DNA of 64,000 bases. Source: Pseudomonas putida. GTDB taxonomy: Bacteria; Pseudomonadota; Gammaproteobacteria; Pseudomonadales; Pseudomonadaceae. How positions within the stretch are numbered: the stretch's first letter is position 1; each line of letters starts with the position of its first letter. The DNA is taken from assembly GCF_028682175.1 (NCBI RefSeq), contig NZ_JANHKS010000012.1, forward strand, positions 62,001 through 126,000, written 5' to 3'. A program made the translations under genes and the position numbers. The notes beneath the pieces were generated by a model. It ran no database searches. It was not told the DNA's origin and saw only the letters and a program-made list of their open reading frames with translations. Positions 34,713-44,565 of the stretch are shown here, piece by piece.

Positions 34713-35925
34713 CTAATCCTTGAGGAGGTTCAGATAGTCGACATGCCACCCAACCATCTGGTCGATTGCCAACACTTGGTAAGTGCCCCGCACGTAATAG
34801 TGCCCGCTCCAGCTCGGCGCAATCGGCTCGACATCCGTGGGGGCATGGTCATGAGCCCAGCGCAGAAGCTCCAGCCCTTTGGCCTCGACTTCGAGAGGAT
34901 CTAAACCCTCGCAATCTTCTGCCATTCGAGAGTGGAGATCCGACCAACGCTCGGTGAGTTTTGCGTCATAACTGACGATCTTCGATCGCATCTGAGGTTT
35001 TTCGACAATCCACTTCGCCCGTTGCTGCGTGGCCCTCCATTGCTCACGGACAGCCTTGGTGACGTCAGAGGGTCTTCCCCGAACCAAAGCGATCTGGCGA
35101 TAGAGCATACCGTCAGACTCATAGTCATCGGGATGGTTGACCATGTCGAAATCAGCGATCAGCTTTTCGTCGTCCAGATGCGCGATGATGGAGGAGATGC
35201 TGTGTTCCATTTCGCTGCGCTGAATCACCCGATCGCGCTTGCCACACAGGGTGTACACCACCTGCTGATCCCACCACGCAAGCAGTCGCTCAGCCGCTTG
35301 GGAACGCTGATCCTTCGGGAGCAGGTGCAGGTGTTTGGACAGCGCCTCAGGGATCTGCCCAATCGTGACAGTGCCATGCTGAATGCGGATTCGTCGTAGC
35401 AGGCTCGATCGGGTTGATGGGTCAAGGTTGAGGAATGCCTCACAGCCCGCAGCACGTGGTGCGTGCGGAAGCTTGTCACCTGCGGCCTTCGCAGCGGTGC
35501 TGCTCATCAACGACACGGCTGGCTTCCTCAAGCATCGCATTGAGCAAGGTCTCTCGATTCGCCTGGGGGTCACACAGAGTCATCAAGGGAGAGTCGCTGG
35601 GTACGGTGCCGACTGAAACAAGGCAGAAGGTCGTATCAGCCAGTGATACGAGTGGGATGGCATCACTCCATACCTTGATGGTTTTCCACAACGCCACGCA
35701 TGCCAGTGTGACGGGGGGCGGATTTTCTTGGACGGAATGCTTGAGTTGGTACAGAAGGGTCTGGCCGTTAGCCGTGAGCTCTACGTCGTCCAGCCTTTCG
35801 ATTGCCACCGCAGCGTCATCATTCGTCTGCGATATCAGCGTCAGTAGAGCGAACTGGCTCTGGAAATAAAATCCCAAAGCGGCTGCGGACGCCTCATGAA
35901 TCGTGTTTGATTCTGCACCTTCCAT
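34713..35925 (-). pseudogene. ABC-3C effector/C-terminal-domain protein, split by a frameshift
   Basis: Two overlapping frames make one protein. Frame one starts at the ATG at 35925 and stops at 35476; it has ALGFYFQSQFALLTLI and IERLDDVELTANGQTLLYQL, then QLKHSV, the nuclease-like N-terminal domain common in these proteins. Frame two carries the rest to the stop at 34713 (LLRRIRIQHGTVTIGQIPEA, ERLLAWWDQQVVYTLCGKRD, SWSGHYYVRGTYQVLAIDQM). The only ATG in frame two near the join (35507) has no ribosome-binding site. Joined, the protein would have about 400 residues. Either the gene is inactivated, or a programmed frameshift occurs, or the assembly has an error. The join lies between about 35480 and 35515. 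Confidence 0.72.
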
Positions 35926-36112
35926 CACCCGAACAAACGCCTCCCTGGTGCAATAATGCGATCCAATTTAATCGCAAAATGATACCAGAGTGCCATTGTC
36001 AATTCACAGGCTGACACCGGCTAGGTAAGGACGAAGGTCGACTAGGCAACCGGAGAAACTCGGCAAACCGTCTTCACCTTCACCTTCGACGCGCCGGAGT
36101 CGAGCTTTAAGC

Positions 36113-36649
36113 TCATTTGACGATCAGCGTCTCGACGCCCGTGACCAGATCACGAGAGGATTCGATCACGCTGGGGTTGTCGTTGCCGACTTGCCTGAAC
36201 AGCGCGATCACCTCATCGATGTCCATGAAGAGCAAAAACTTGTCTTTATCAAGATCAGAGGTGAAAAACACCCCACACAGCCCGCCCTGTTCCGAAACAC
36301 AGGGTGCAAAAATGAAGCTGTGTATGACCACGCCGCAAACGAAGGGAATACTCCGCTTCTCTTGATTGCTTTGGTTGAAGTCATAGAGCTCTTCAAGCCT
36401 ATGATTATTACGCCAGGTCACACGCTTGAGGTTGGGAAACTTGCTGACGGCGAGCAGCATGGCTCGTGTCTGATCCGTCACTTTCGTGGGGGTTTCAGTC
36501 AACCTTCTGACCGAGTAAAACCCTATGAAGATATCTCGCTCGATCTGGGCAAGCTGATCTTCAGATAGCTCTCTAGATCCCTTAAGAGCTGCGAGGCGCT
36601 TAGCCAGTTTCAGCAGAGGTAGCTTCCAGTTTTCACTTTCCCAAACCAT
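36113..36649 (-). CDS. Hypothetical protein next to the ABC-3C locus
   Basis: 178 residues from an ATG at 36649. Soluble, no signal peptide or membrane segment. It contains LAALKGSRELSEDQLAQIER, SIPFVCGVVIHSFIFAPCVS and CGVFFTSDLDKDKFLLFMD. No family is recognised. It has the same orientation as the ABC-3C genes but is 185 bases upstream of them, so cotranscription is possible though not certain. Confidence 0.55.
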   Translation of the reverse strand: MVWESENWKLPLLKLAKRLAALKGSRELSEDQLAQIERDIFIGFYSVRRLTETPTKVTDQTRAMLLAVSKFPNLKRVTWRNNHRLEELYDFNQSNQEKRSIPFVCGVVIHSFIFAPCVSEQGGLCGVFFTSDLDKDKFLLFMDIDEVIALFRQVGNDNPSVIESSRDLVTGVETLIVK

Positions 36650-37329
36650 TGATTAAGCCCCCAAGGATTGCGCCTGCGTCCAGCATGCCCGCCCTACAAC
36701 CCGAGGTCTACCGCGAATCGTGCATCACTCATCTCATCAGTTGCCAGTTGATCGCTGACCAGACGCTGCAAGACACAATAGTAGAGATAATCGCGTTAAT
36801 GCTGTCGCACCTAGAGAACGGATGCCAGCGTGTCATCATTGCCCCAGTTGTCGTTCAGGTAAACCTGCAGGCCTTGAAGGCCGCGTCGCCAACGCTTGTA
36901 TGACACAGCCGGGTCATGTCGTCATGCCTAGGCTCTTGAGGGGATGAGGGTTGAAACCAGGCCAGTTATCTGGAATTGCTGCCTTGGCCCTTCAGGCTTC
37001 CAGCTGCACATCTACAGCGTCTGCCGCCTACGGGCTCCACCTGCGTTCGTAAGCATCTTTACCGATTAACCTGCACCGGATCTGCAATAACCCTGATGGC
37101 CTCGGAGGCTAGTGGAGGCTGGACGAAATGGGGCCATTACACTGAAGACTATCCGGACACGCATACAGCCTAACCCTTGACGGTTGAAGCAAAAACACAG
37201 GGATCAAAACAACAATATCGAGCCTGACCCGATTTGCCCGCCTTCGCATGCAAACGTATCATCCAGCCCCCCAGCGCATCAGCATACCGCAGTGCCTCGT
37301 TCTACCTGCCTAAGAAGGCTGACTATCAA
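36650..37329. other. Gene-poor stretch in the island
   Basis: About 680 bases. The open frames here (at most 84 codons, at 36649-36903 and 36976-37173) have no ribosome-binding site, family resemblance or domain pattern. No repeat or hairpin of note was seen. Confidence 0.45.
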
Positions 37330-38028
37330 ATGTACTCCAGCCCTCTGGCCGAAATAATCATCACGACCACTGCGAAGTTGATCGCAGAGGGAGGGATGGC
37401 GGCTGCAACCATCCGAAATATTGCAAGGCATGCCAACGTCCTGCCACCCCAGATCTACAAGCATGTCGGGAGTATCGAGCAGCTCTTGGACGATGTAGCG
37501 CTTCATCTCTGGCAAGCTCGACCTCGAACTCGTACGGAATCCGATCTCCCGGTCGACGGTTTGCTTCATGCGATTCAAGATCTGATCATATTTGGGATAG
37601 ACAACCCGGATATCTTTCTACATATCAGCAAGCCGCGTCCGGGTAAACTCACGACTCAATGGCGTCGACAGGCCGATGAATTGAAAACCGCTGTCGACCT
37701 GGTTGCTAAAGCCGGCTTGCTAAAGGTTGGAAAAACACAAGCCATTGACTTCATTCTTCCATTTAGCGTGGGGATGATATTCACCTGGTTGCATGAGGCG
37801 AGTCGCCCTCATGATCCGAGCTGGCTCGCATGGGAGTCGATTAAGCCTCTGCTTAAGAAAAGCGCAATAAAAACGATGGAGGCACCCGAGGATTTAAAGC
37901 CTGATGAAAGCCGTAGAGTCCCTAGCCTCGCATCAGAGCTGAATGCCAATCTTGGCGAGGTGAAAGTACTCACCACGAGGGAGCGCTGGATGCTCGGAGA
38001 ATGGTTAGAAAGAATTGCGTCTGGTTAA
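37330..38028 (+). CDS. TetR-family transcriptional regulator
   Basis: 232 residues from the ATG at 37330 (MYSSPLAEIIITTTAKLIAE), chosen because the TetR helix-turn-helix starts about 10 residues in; the frame is open 32 codons further. The DNA-binding part is ATIRNIARHANVLPPQIYKH followed by VGSIEQLLDDV. The ligand-binding half has LIIFGIDNPDIFLHISKPRP. The C-terminal 50 residues (KTMEAPEDLKPDESRRV onwards) extend beyond the usual TetR length. It stands alone upstream of the gmt module; its target is unknown. Confidence 0.8.
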   Translation: MYSSPLAEIIITTTAKLIAEGGMAAATIRNIARHANVLPPQIYKHVGSIEQLLDDVALHLWQARPRTRTESDLPVDGLLHAIQDLIIFGIDNPDIFLHISKPRPGKLTTQWRRQADELKTAVDLVAKAGLLKVGKTQAIDFILPFSVGMIFTWLHEASRPHDPSWLAWESIKPLLKKSAIKTMEAPEDLKPDESRRVPSLASELNANLGEVKVLTTRERWMLGEWLERIASG

Positions 38029-38663
38029 TCTGCGGCGCGGTGGTTGTTTAATCGGGCACGGCAGCCAAAGCCATACGTCCTCAACCTGCAGTAATCCCTC
38101 AATCGAGCTCCCAAGCCAACTGCACACTTGGATGACTGGTTCTAGCGATGCGGCAAACCCTGGCCTCAAATATCGCAGATTGCTTTCACGCAACACGCCT
38201 GACGTCGCAAACCCTCGTGCTAGGGCTCCACATCACCGAAATCAGCAACGCGGTGAAAAAGCCATCCGGTCTCGTGCACTCCGACTCTCCTCGCCTGCTT
38301 TTTTGGCATTCAGCCCCCGAAAAGCTGGGTTTCTGAAAAGAATATAAATTTTTTTGATCAGGTTGACATTTTCAGTCGCGCGCATTCCGTGAGATTTCAA
38401 AAATGGATTCGCATGCCATCTGCGTGCACCAGCCGTCACTGAAGCGTTCCGCCCGATTCACCTCCCCCGTCGGAACACAAGGCCTAGGCAGCGGCAACCC
38501 GTCGACAGCCACGCATAACACCGTTATATAAATTAATATAACGCTGAAATCGCCATTCCGATAATCAACCATTTTAGTTAATTAAGTATGCAGTAGCGTG
38601 CACTTGCGCACTTAGAATCTCCTATGCAACCATTTGTTCATCCCAGCAGTATTGGAACCTAAG
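38029..38663. other. AT-rich region upstream of gmtY, likely element end and promoter
   Basis: About 635 bases without a supported gene. From 38340 it becomes AT-rich. GTTATATAAATTAATATAAC at 38523-38542 has perfect 7-base arms, and GTGCACTTGCGCAC lies at about 38598-38611. If gmtY marks one end of the mobile element, the element boundary and recombinase sites should be in this stretch. The assignment is inference from the gene layout. Confidence 0.4.
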
Positions 38664-40109
38664 ATGAACGCCATCGCATTACGTCGCGAGCTGTATTCGT
38701 TCGCCCCGCCAATTCTTATCCCCACCACTAGGAATGAGAAAAACATTTATACGCTTGTCTCAACGGACAAGCTCATGGACGACTTTTTCGAAAGCTGGTG
38801 TTATGGCCTGAGCAAGAGAAGGAAGTTTAAAACGGTTAAATCCTATGCCAGCTATAACCGTATCTTCTTGGAATTACTACAGTGTGTCGCCCAGCTCAGT
38901 GGTGGTCTGACTCCGTTACTCCTGAGTCAGACTATCGAGAACTACGAGAGCTATCTGGTATTCGGTTCAGCGAGCGATATCCCCCTAATTGCACAAGCTG
39001 CATCTTTGTTAGGCGATCGTAACTTATCGGGAAGTTCCGTTAGTGTTGCTCTGGCTGCACTTAACAGCTTTGTTGACGCAAGCGAGCGTTTTCGCCTGGG
39101 CATGTTGGAACTGGAAGCCCAGGGATACATCTCCTCAGTCACCCTGTCAGGCTTCTCTCTGGCTCAGGCCGTTAAGGTGGATACCACCGCAAGTGTCAGG
39201 AGCGCAATCAAGAAAAATAGCTGGTTAGCTGGATGTCTGGCTGGTGGTGCCAAACGAATCAAACGTGCGGGCCTATCACCCGTCTCGAAGCCATCAGAAA
39301 TCGCTCACACCGACATCTACGGCGGAGATGAATTCGCTTTCCCTATCGACCGCTGTAAGGAGCTCATCGAGTCGGCCCCAAGCTTCAGGGACAAGATGCT
39401 TTGGAGTCTGCTTGCGGCGTCGGGAGCCCGCGTGTCTGAAGCGCTGACCATGCTCAATGAAGACATCGTTATTGACATTGATCCAGTGTTGAACCGCGTG
39501 AACATTATTGACCCCAACACCAGGCGCAACGTGCTCATCAAGTACATGACAGCGACAGAAATTGACGGTTTACCTCATAAGGGAAGAGCCCATTCGGAAA
39601 CTTTCTTGATTGAACCGTTCGCCTCGATGTTCTGGGTAGCCCTGGATCGATATAAGGCAGAAATGCGAGAGCAGCCCCTCATGGCCCCCGTAAGACATGA
39701 CTTTCTGGTGCGAAGCCTGAAGGACGGCGAGCCAATGCATAACGGTTATCAAGGATTGTATGAGCGCTTCAGTAAAGCCGCGCAGAAGATTACTGGTCGC
39801 TCGTACGGTTTTCACTCCTTACGGCACATGTATGGATATTACCTGGTCAATCACTGCCCGAACCCAAGCCCTCACAGTAACCGTAAATATGGACTGGAAC
39901 TCGACAGGGTCAAACAGTTCATGGGGCATGCACGGGTAAAAACGACTAAACGCTACGCGCGCCAAGATGCTCATCTTCTATACGCATCAATGGCCGCTGC
40001 AAACTTCGCACGGCTGAGCGGAGGGCCCAAAACAGTCCTTCAAGCGCGAATTGCTTATCACCAGCAAGAAATCAAACAACTACAGCAACTCGCCTTGGAG
40101 GCAGCATGA
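38664..40109 (+). CDS. gmtY: Gamma-Mobile-Trio tyrosine recombinase GmtY
   Basis: 481 residues from the ATG at 38664 (MNAIALRRELYSF). The catalytic set of tyrosine recombinases is visible: Arg in SGARVSEALTML (about residue 255), HSLRH (about 382), GH in MGHARVKTTKRY (about 421) and the nucleophile Tyr (about 430). The N-terminal third would be the arm and core DNA-binding domains. It overlaps the next gene by 4 bases. The size and the invariant partnership with a protein of over 1,100 residues and one of about 225 residues fit the gmtY-gmtZ-gmtX trio, which marks a class of cargo-carrying mobile islands in gammaproteobacteria. Confidence 0.85.
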   Translation: MNAIALRRELYSFAPPILIPTTRNEKNIYTLVSTDKLMDDFFESWCYGLSKRRKFKTVKSYASYNRIFLELLQCVAQLSGGLTPLLLSQTIENYESYLVFGSASDIPLIAQAASLLGDRNLSGSSVSVALAALNSFVDASERFRLGMLELEAQGYISSVTLSGFSLAQAVKVDTTASVRSAIKKNSWLAGCLAGGAKRIKRAGLSPVSKPSEIAHTDIYGGDEFAFPIDRCKELIESAPSFRDKMLWSLLAASGARVSEALTMLNEDIVIDIDPVLNRVNIIDPNTRRNVLIKYMTATEIDGLPHKGRAHSETFLIEPFASMFWVALDRYKAEMREQPLMAPVRHDFLVRSLKDGEPMHNGYQGLYERFSKAAQKITGRSYGFHSLRHMYGYYLVNHCPNPSPHSNRKYGLELDRVKQFMGHARVKTTKRYARQDAHLLYASMAAANFARLSGGPKTVLQARIAYHQQEIKQLQQLALEAA

Positions 40110-43100
40110 TCAATCCTTCGCACGAAAAACCCATCTGGCTGATCAAAAACAAAGAAATTGGCCCAGCTTTCGACTTGGCAATGATCGATGTGCGCCACCG
40201 TTACTGGAAGCTTTACAACAACCCGGACGGTGGACGAACGCTGAAGGCGTTGTTGGCTCTGAACGACTTGGGCCCACGTCCTTTCTTTGCAATCCGCCGT
40301 GCCCAGGTCGAGCAGTTGCTCATCTGCTGCTTTTCGGGAACCCGAGAGCGCGAAGAGATCATCAAAACGGCCATTCCAGATATGCCGGCCTCGGTGGTCG
40401 CCTCTTTGATCGCGCCGCTGACCTCCATGCTGAAAATGACTTTCCTGCGTCTCTGGATCGAGAAAAAGGTCGTTCTCCCTCTAGGTTGGAATAACCCCAT
40501 TAACAGCGACGGATTGCTGGATGAGTTGATCGAGGAGAATAAAGAGCGCTGCCCGATGCTGTTTAAGATCAGAGCGCTCAATCCCAAGTCGTCACTCGTT
40601 TTCAACGGCACCATGAGCGATAAAAATCGCGAGCTGAGGTCGACCGGGTGGCTGAGGCTGCTGGTTGCCTCCAACCTGCACAACCCTGCAAGCTTCACTG
40701 CAGAGCTCGCTCGTGATCTGAAGGAGCGTAGCTTCGGGTACAAGTCCGAGCTCGCACGATTCTACACAGATGACTTCTCTGTATTCTTCGCTGATGCATC
40801 GGACAACCCTTGGATGCGCGAGCAAGTCGATCGCATTCTCGCCGAGAGTCGCGATAAGTCCCGCGAAGCACGCAAGCAGGGACAGGAGACGGGCAAGCAG
40901 AATCAGGTCAGCCGATACCACGCCCAGCTTGTCGAGAAAACTCGTTCATACTTGGAAGGTTCGGTGCATGGCATCCCAACATTTGCAGCTCTATTCTCCG
41001 ATGCTAATGCTCTAAACCGCGCCTTTCGGATGGACGGCGTGGACACACTGCCGCCGGGCCTGGAGCTGCTTCCCGAGAAGGTCGTCAAGTTTTGCAGGCT
41101 GATCAACGCGACCTATCGGGCATTTCTCAAGTCCAAACGGCTTGAAAGCAAGAAGAACCACAGGTCATCCCTGTACCACATGATCGCCTACTGCGGCCCC
41201 TACCTCTATCAGTTCTTTATGGATCGTGATGGGAACCTGGATGCATACCCAACTACGTTCAACGACTTTACCTGCGCTATCTACGTCACAGCCGATGCCG
41301 ATCTGTTAAAGGAGGTCGGAAATTATGAGAAGGAGCTTCCAGAAACGCTTCTGACGATGATCAACACCATCGTGGGCATCAACCAGAACACACCGGACAC
41401 CCACTACGCCAAGATTTATCCCATCGAAAAATTCTTCGAATACATCATCGGACAATCCGCTGTCATCCCGAACGCTGACAAAGTCAGAAATAGTTTCTCA
41501 GCCGACTGCTACCCGCCGCAGTCCAAAAAGTGGGGGACGGTAAAAAAGCCGATTCCTCGAATGTATTTCTCGACGTTCATCAGCATGATGTACTCGCTTG
41601 AGTACCTGACTATGCACCTCAATTGCATGGCGGACGGCACCGAGCCAGGTGTTGTCGCCGGAAAGCTCAAGTGGCCAAATCTTAGCGAACTTGTCCACAG
41701 CTCGGAATGGGCGGGACTTTGGGGTACAGGCCAAATGAGCTGCGCGAGCGTTGACCTCAAGGCTTTGAATTATACCCCTATCTTTTATTTTCAAGGCAAA
41801 CCTCGCCCTTTCACCTATATCCCTCGTTTCTATCGCATCTCCGACAGGCACATCAACGGTGAAGTACAGCCACGCGTCGTCATGAATGATGTTCGCTCCA
41901 CGCTTTTGATGTGCGAGACAGGCATCCGTCAGCAACACTTGCTATGGCTGGATCTTGACCGCTATGCGAACTACGTGGAGCGCCAGATGAAGAGGCCTCT
42001 AGCGCCGCTGTTGGTGAGTACCGACAAAGCTCATGGCGAATGGACATCTATCGTTTCAGACCGCGTCATTCAAATTCTGGACAGGCAAAACGCATGGTAC
42101 CGTCGGTGCACCTGCCCCAGCTTCCAAGAACAGATTTGGTACAACGAGAACGAGGGCTCAAAATTTGGTCGGCTTCGTCCGTTGTTCAGACTTGCGACTA
42201 CCCCGAAGAACTGGATGAACTATGACCCCTTCCGACTCCTGCTGCTCTGTCTGCAGTACTTCATCAAAGCCGAACAGGGCGACGTAAGCTGCCCTGACAT
42301 CGTGTGGTGCAAACCCTCTGCAGACTCGACAGATGAGCGTCAATACCTCACGAACCACACTGTAGAGAGCTTATCGTCGATCACCGCAAGTACCCTGACT
42401 TCTGACTACACGCCGCATGGTCTGCGTGCCGGATTCGTCTCAGAGGCCATCAAGTTCCTGCCTCCGTCGATCGTGGGCCAATGGCTCACTGGTCAGTCTG
42501 AAGCGCTAGTGTCCTATTACTCCATCTTCGATGAGAACGACCTCGGGATGACGCATCAACAGATGCTTTGCATGTCACTCATGAGCAATCAAGACAAACT
42601 CACCGCAGGTGACTTCCCTGACCTGGCAGCAACAATCGCAAGGCTCAACCAAACGCTTCAGCAGGACATTGCCGCTGACCCGGCAGGCGCTATTGCCAAG
42701 CACAGACTGATGAGCCTATCGAGCGTCAAACGCGAGTCTGACACTGGCCTTGACCGGATCATCGCCAAAGAAGTGAGCGAATTCGCGTTCAACACCACTC
42801 ACATTTGTCCCTTCAGCAACATCTGCCCAAAAGAGGTGCTTGACCTGTTCGGCGAGCCCAATTGCTGCTCTGCGTGTCATTTTGCAATCAGGGGCGTCAT
42901 GCACCTTCCAGCGATCTCCGCCAAGAAGGACAAGTACCGTGAGTTGATGGCGAGCACGCTGACTCTTATCCAGCAGTATCTGACACGCAAGCCCTCGGCG
43001 CGCATCAGTACGGAACTCGATCAGCTTGAGGCCGAGAACGACCGATTCGCCCGCGAAGCTTGTCTTCTGGAAGCTATCGAGAACCAGCTCATTTACATGC

Positions 43101-43501
43101 ATGAGCACGGCCTCGACGAGGAGCTGATTGTCAAAGACCGCGAAGGTGTTCAACAACACTACGAGCATATGTCCCTGCCGGAGGAGGCACGAGTGCTCAA
43201 GCGATTGATTGACGTCCAAAACTTCCCGGACACATCCTCCGAAGACCTGAGCATGAGACTGGCTCAGCTGCGCCACATCCTGCTAATGAAGGAAGGCGAC
43301 ATTGCCAAAATTCTCGGGGTGGATCCTGACAGCGCGAAACCAATCGCAACCAGATTGGCAGCTCAGATCAGTAGCATGGTCAAGTCAGGGGCTATCAGCG
43401 AATTCGACGTATTCGCTGCCAGCTCCGGCGATGTCAACACCATCAAACGACTGGTCTCAGGCGCTGACTCTATGCTTCAACTCACGCACATGGTGGCGTA
43501 A
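40106..43501 (+). CDS. gmtZ: Gamma-Mobile-Trio integrase-like protein GmtZ
   Basis: 1,131 residues, start overlapping the gmtY stop (ATGA). The middle and C-terminal part has a degenerate recombinase-like region: LMCETGIRQQHLLWLDLDRY, SDYTPHGLRAGFVSEAIKFL (an H-x-x-R type box) and VGQWLTGQSEALVSYYSIFD. After it comes a Cys-rich stretch (THICPFSNICPKEVLDLF, then GEPNCCSACHFAIRGVMHLP), probably a zinc site, and a long helical tail. The order and size fit GmtZ. It presumably acts with GmtY in excision or integration. Confidence 0.84.
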   Translation: MINPSHEKPIWLIKNKEIGPAFDLAMIDVRHRYWKLYNNPDGGRTLKALLALNDLGPRPFFAIRRAQVEQLLICCFSGTREREEIIKTAIPDMPASVVASLIAPLTSMLKMTFLRLWIEKKVVLPLGWNNPINSDGLLDELIEENKERCPMLFKIRALNPKSSLVFNGTMSDKNRELRSTGWLRLLVASNLHNPASFTAELARDLKERSFGYKSELARFYTDDFSVFFADASDNPWMREQVDRILAESRDKSREARKQGQETGKQNQVSRYHAQLVEKTRSYLEGSVHGIPTFAALFSDANALNRAFRMDGVDTLPPGLELLPEKVVKFCRLINATYRAFLKSKRLESKKNHRSSLYHMIAYCGPYLYQFFMDRDGNLDAYPTTFNDFTCAIYVTADADLLKEVGNYEKELPETLLTMINTIVGINQNTPDTHYAKIYPIEKFFEYIIGQSAVIPNADKVRNSFSADCYPPQSKKWGTVKKPIPRMYFSTFISMMYSLEYLTMHLNCMADGTEPGVVAGKLKWPNLSELVHSSEWAGLWGTGQMSCASVDLKALNYTPIFYFQGKPRPFTYIPRFYRISDRHINGEVQPRVVMNDVRSTLLMCETGIRQQHLLWLDLDRYANYVERQMKRPLAPLLVSTDKAHGEWTSIVSDRVIQILDRQNAWYRRCTCPSFQEQIWYNENEGSKFGRLRPLFRLATTPKNWMNYDPFRLLLLCLQYFIKAEQGDVSCPDIVWCKPSADSTDERQYLTNHTVESLSSITASTLTSDYTPHGLRAGFVSEAIKFLPPSIVGQWLTGQSEALVSYYSIFDENDLGMTHQQMLCMSLMSNQDKLTAGDFPDLAATIARLNQTLQQDIAADPAGAIAKHRLMSLSSVKRESDTGLDRIIAKEVSEFAFNTTHICPFSNICPKEVLDLFGEPNCCSACHFAIRGVMHLPAISAKKDKYRELMASTLTLIQQYLTRKPSARISTELDQLEAENDRFAREACLLEAIENQLIYMHEHGLDEELIVKDREGVQQHYEHMSLPEEARVLKRLIDVQNFPDTSSEDLSMRLAQLRHILLMKEGDIAKILGVDPDSAKPIATRLAAQISSMVKSGAISEFDVFAASSGDVNTIKRLVSGADSMLQLTHMVA

Positions 43502-43513
43502 CAGGGCTTACGA

Positions 43514-44194
43514 ATGAAGAAGAATAATCGTGAGGGCAAACCCTCAAAGAAGCCCTCCAGGTTCGATGAGTATGTAGCTGCCCGGTCTGCTCAGATTGAG
43601 AAGATGCTCCAACAGGCTTTGCGGTACGTAGATGCTCAAAAGTACGGCAACGTTACTGACTATTGCAAAGCCTTGGCAGCTGTCATCTCGGATGTGCGCG
43701 AGGCTAAAGCCGGGGATCCCACTACGCCTTTTTACAACAAACGAGTGCGCAAATTCAGCTACATCACGCTGCTGCGTAATGATGACTATAGGCGCATGGT
43801 CGACGCGACTTTCCATCAGAGCCGCGAGGCGCTTGAGCAACCCGAAATGGTTTCAGAAGAGGCATTGCTGAAGATTTCAAGTCTCAACGCTCAGATCAAT
43901 TTGTTGAAAGACAGGCTAAGCAGCATCAAAACGGGGGATCAGTCGAATGCGTTGGTGGATGCAAACGCCCAGGAGACCATCAGAAAGCTAAGTCTGTATC
44001 TAAACACGACGCTCGCGGTCTACCGCACAATGCGCGAACAGTTCAAAGGAGTGGCTAAGATATTTGACGTTCCGGCGAAAGACATTCCTGGGCTTTGGAG
44101 CTCCTATGGTTTGATCGCGGATAAAGAAGCGTTACATGAAATCGAGGATGGGCGGAAATTCCTGAGTCAGCTGCCCAGAACCGACGACGCTTAA
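43514..44194 (+). CDS. gmtX: Gamma-Mobile-Trio protein GmtX
   Basis: 226 residues, 12 bases after gmtZ. It is rich in Lys/Arg at the start (MKKNNREGKPSKKPSRFDEY) and then mostly helical and charged, with NAQINLLKDRLSSIKTGD and a potential coiled coil. It has no enzymatic motif. Position and length fit GmtX, the third member of the trio, thought to be an accessory DNA-binding or structural factor. A perfect hairpin (GCGCCTGG / CCAGGCGC at 44226-44249) follows. Confidence 0.83.
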   Translation: MKKNNREGKPSKKPSRFDEYVAARSAQIEKMLQQALRYVDAQKYGNVTDYCKALAAVISDVREAKAGDPTTPFYNKRVRKFSYITLLRNDDYRRMVDATFHQSREALEQPEMVSEEALLKISSLNAQINLLKDRLSSIKTGDQSNALVDANAQETIRKLSLYLNTTLAVYRTMREQFKGVAKIFDVPAKDIPGLWSSYGLIADKEALHEIEDGRKFLSQLPRTDDA

Positions 44195-44322
44195 GTCGTC
44201 GGCATATACCAGCCAGGAGGAAATTGCGCCTGGCTGCTCGACCAGGCGCCTGTCGGGCTCCTGTCCAGTCATTGGTAGCTTCTTCATCATGAGCCCTACC
44301 AACCTTCCGATGGAGCGAAACA

Positions 44323-44565
44323 ATGAACAGCACCACGTCTGGCCAACCTCGCCAGTTGAACCTTGAAAAACTCGCCGCGCTCATCCGTAAAATGCGCGAG
44401 GTCTTTCGGTGGTCACAAGAGACCTTGGCCGAACTCACGGTCTTGAACGTGCGGACTGCGCAGCGCGTCGAGCACGCCAAGTCGGCGAGTTTCGACATCC
44501 TAAATCTCAGAGCACTCGCGACCCAGACACCAATCACCATCGCGCCGAGCACAAACCATGCTTGA
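44323..44565 (+). CDS. Short XRE-family helix-turn-helix protein, probably truncated
   Basis: 80 residues. LEKLAALIRKMREVFRWSQE, then TLAELTVLNVRTAQRVEHAK form a complete Cro/C1-type helix-turn-helix. After LNLRALA the frame ends within 15 residues in a Pro/Thr tail, where relatives usually continue, so the C-terminus looks lost. It follows the gmt module in the same direction and may regulate it or be a remnant of a regulator gene. Confidence 0.6.
   Translation: MNSTTSGQPRQLNLEKLAALIRKMREVFRWSQETLAELTVLNVRTAQRVEHAKSASFDILNLRALATQTPITIAPSTNHA

Noticed and set aside
36649..37173. Two short plus-strand frames of 84 and 65 codons
   Set aside because: No ribosome-binding site, no domain, and poor codon character; likely chance frames in an intergenic stretch.
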